Position numbers and translations under genes: made by a program. Below, in pieces: positions 6,452 to 7,719 of a DNA stretch of 7,719 nt (position 1 is its first letter; the number at the start of each line of letters is the position of its first letter). Location of the stretch: NCBI GenBank assembly GCA_937959315.1, contig CALGRC010000192.1, positions 1-7,719 on the forward strand. Reading direction: 5' to 3'. This DNA comes from an uncultured Clostridia bacterium. Its GTDB lineage: Bacteria; Bacillota; Clostridia; UMGS1810. The notes under the pieces are model-generated. The model was not told the origin of the DNA. It searched no databases and saw nothing but the letters and a program-made list of their open reading frames with translations.

Positions 6452-6493
6452 CCATCAAAAAAAGGAAGCCAAAAGGCTTCCTTTTTTTGATGG
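6452..6493. terminator. Bidirectional intrinsic terminator between convergent genes
   Basis: CCATCAAAAAAAGGAAGCC (6452-6470), loop AAAA (6471-6474) and its exact complement (6475-6493) form a perfect 19-bp stem. The GGAAGCC/GGCTTCC core is followed by T7 on the plus strand, and the A7 on the other arm supplies T7 on the minus strand. It begins 3 bases after the ThuA-like stop and lies 10 bases past the stop of the convergent deacetylase-like gene, so it should end both transcripts. Confidence 0.93.
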
Positions 6494-6503
6494 AAAGCGC
6501 CGG

Positions 6504-7719
6504 TTACGGCTGTTCATAGCTGGAAAAAACCAAATTATGCGCATATGCTGTACGAACCAACCGCGGCAGCACCCCCTGCGGGTCATAGGTATATCCGCGG
6601 ATATGCCCATCCGTTTGGAACTGGATATAGTCGTATTCCAAATAGGGATGGTAAAACAGGCTGGCCAGCGTCCCGGGTGCACGGGTATCAAACTGGGCCA
6701 GCATCCCGTCCACAGCGTCTTTACTCGCCACATAGTTAAACGGCGTCGGCAGGTAAGCAACGTCATGCCCCCAGCGGCTGACCAGAACCGCCTGCCCAAT
6801 GGTTTCCGGCCCGCCGTCAAAGCTCTGCTGGTAAATAACGGAAAACAACGATTCCGCAATTTCCAACTGGCGCGGCGTGGTTGCATAGTGCGGGAATTCA
6901 AACACACTATCGTCATAACCCAAAAACCGGGCAATCCGTTTGGCCTCCTCCATGCGGGACCGGATCTGCGCTTCGGAAAAGGGGGTGCCCGGTCCAAATT
7001 CCGTCCCGATAGAACTGACGGTATCCCCTTCCTGATGGGTAAGCCCGTGCAGCACAATATGCCCGCCATGCCGCACCATATCATCCAGCGTATAGATAAA
7101 CTCGGTATTGTAAAAATTAAAATCCTTGGACAGGTCGTTTTCCACACCGCCAGGCGGGTCTTTATACACTGGTATCCACGCAATATAAAACTGCTGCCCA
7201 TTCCGGAAAAGATAGTCGGCCATCGCGCGCAGCCGTTCCAAATTGATACTGTTAAAATTACCATTGCCTGGATTGGCCGAAATATCTTCCAGCCGCAAGT
7301 ACGCTGCTTCTGGTTCAGGCAAGGTTGGTACTACCGGGTCCTGCTGCTCTTTTTTATCATATAAATCCACTGTCTGGGCCGCCGTATCAAATACCGGCCA
7401 CAATCCAAATAGCGATGTCAAATCAATCAGCGAAGCATATGGTTCTGCGTCCTCATAAACCAGCGGATGGGGAAAAACCTCTGTCCCTTCGTCAGTAAGC
7501 TGATACGCAGCCCCCTGCCAATGAACAATCCACCCATTTTCTGCCTGGTAACAACCGCCGCCCAACGCCTGGACAAAGGGGCAAAGCGGCAGATAAAGCC
7601 GCCCGTTGACATACAGCAGCTCCTGCCCCAGCGAAAGCTCCTGCCCGTACAGCAGCACCCGGCCTTCTGCCTGCGACAGCACCAAGTCCTCCGGCATACT
7701 GTAACTATCCAGCGGATAC
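6504..7719 (-). CDS. Copper-amine-oxidase-N-like plus DUF2334 polysaccharide deacetylase-like protein, 5' partial
   Basis: The gene runs off the right edge: the frame is open past the first visible ATG (7695-7697), which has no ribosome site, so the true start and any signal peptide lie outside. Residues are numbered from that ATG. Residues 11-115 look like a copper amine oxidase N-terminal-like domain (YVNGRLYLPLCPFVQALGG, then ASLIDLTSLFGLWPVFD), a non-enzymatic module common on secreted Clostridia proteins. After a Pro-rich linker (about 117-130), residues 131-394 match the DUF2334 deacetylase-like family. Candidate metal or active-site residues are D138 in LRLEDIS, H217 and H221 in HGLTHQ, H270 in FEFPHY and H350 in FYHPYLEYD. 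It is probably an extracytoplasmic polysaccharide or peptidoglycan-acting hydrolase, but substrate and activity are unproven for most DUF2334 proteins. It converges on the ThuA-like gene and appears to belong to a separate transcription unit. Confidence 0.87.
   Translation of the reverse strand, partial: YPLDSYSMPEDLVLSQAEGRVLLYGQELSLGQELLYVNGRLYLPLCPFVQALGGGCYQAENGWIVHWQGAAYQLTDEGTEVFPHPLVYEDAEPYASLIDLTSLFGLWPVFDTAAQTVDLYDKKEQQDPVVPTLPEPEAAYLRLEDISANPGNGNFNSINLERLRAMADYLFRNGQQFYIAWIPVYKDPPGGVENDLSKDFNFYNTEFIYTLDDMVRHGGHIVLHGLTHQEGDTVSSIGTEFGPGTPFSEAQIRSRMEEAKRIARFLGYDDSVFEFPHYATTPRQLEIAESLFSVIYQQSFDGGPETIGQAVLVSRWGHDVAYLPTPFNYVASKDAVDGMLAQFDTRAPGTLASLFYHPYLEYDYIQFQTDGHIRGYTYDPQGVLPRLVRTAYAHNLVFSSYEQP

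Noticed and set aside
6455..7264. A 269-codon minus-strand open frame overlapping the deacetylase-like gene
   Set aside because: It is an alternative frame of the same strand, without domain motifs, while the other frame carries the DUF2334 and copper-amine-oxidase-N patterns.
6093..7364. A 423-codon open frame on the plus strand spanning the end of the ThuA-like gene and the interior of the deacetylase-like gene
   Set aside because: It overlaps two well-supported genes in other frames, reads straight through the 19-bp terminator, has low-complexity Arg/Pro/Ile-rich translation and matches no family I recognise.
1..7719. CRISPR arrays, tRNA or rRNA genes, insertion sequences, phage or defence genes
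   Set aside because: No regularly spaced repeat array, cloverleaf or rRNA-like sequence, transposase motif or terminal inverted repeats were seen; the genes are transport, signalling and carbohydrate-related.

Overview
The window looks like a carbohydrate-uptake locus from a low-to-moderate GC Gram-positive bacterium, most likely a Clostridia-class Bacillota. The reasons are the strong AGGAGG-type ribosome binding sites, the near-consensus sigma-A promoters, the YesM-type kinase next to a sugar ABC transporter, the lipoprotein substrate-binding protein, and a copper-amine-oxidase N-terminal-like domain attached to a deacetylase-like domain. Genus cannot be read from the sequence alone.

Left block (positions 5500 down to 47, minus strand): five co-directional genes with gaps of 2 to 66 bases form one apparent operon. 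In transcription order they are a MalF/UgpA-type permease, a MalG/UgpE-type permease (GTG start, translationally coupled), a lipoprotein solute-binding protein, a YesM-type membrane histidine kinase and a response-regulator receiver protein. No ATPase gene is present, so the importer presumably uses a shared ATPase encoded elsewhere. The receiver reading frame stops after 136 residues, without the AraC-type DNA-binding domain expected of a YesM partner. Either this is a genuine receiver-only protein or the frame is broken at an A6 tract just before the stop; the alternative frame stays open to the window edge.

Central divergent region (5501-5734): this holds the most informative regulatory structure. 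The ABC operon has a near-consensus promoter on the minus strand (TTGAAA, 17 bases, TATGAT). Immediately upstream of its -35 lie two perfect 11-bp direct repeats (GCCAAACTACA on the plus strand) exactly 20 bp apart, the arrangement expected of a tandem activator site for an AraC-type response regulator. A second promoter (TTGCGC, 17 bases, TATGAT) faces right and serves a ThuA-like gene. An inverted repeat, a degenerate cre-like sequence and a leader stem-loop are also present.

Right block (5735-7719): the ThuA-like gene (plus strand) ends at a perfect 19-bp-stem bidirectional terminator (6452-6493). Converging on it from the right is a 5'-truncated gene (minus strand) for a copper-amine-oxidase-N-like plus DUF2334 (polysaccharide-deacetylase-like) protein.

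Inferred working model: the kinase senses an extracellular sugar or sugar-loaded binding protein and the phosphorylated regulator activates the transporter operon, including its own genes, through the direct repeats. Imported disaccharide or glycoside is processed in part by the ThuA-like protein, a family linked to 3-keto-disaccharide catabolism. The substrate is unknown.
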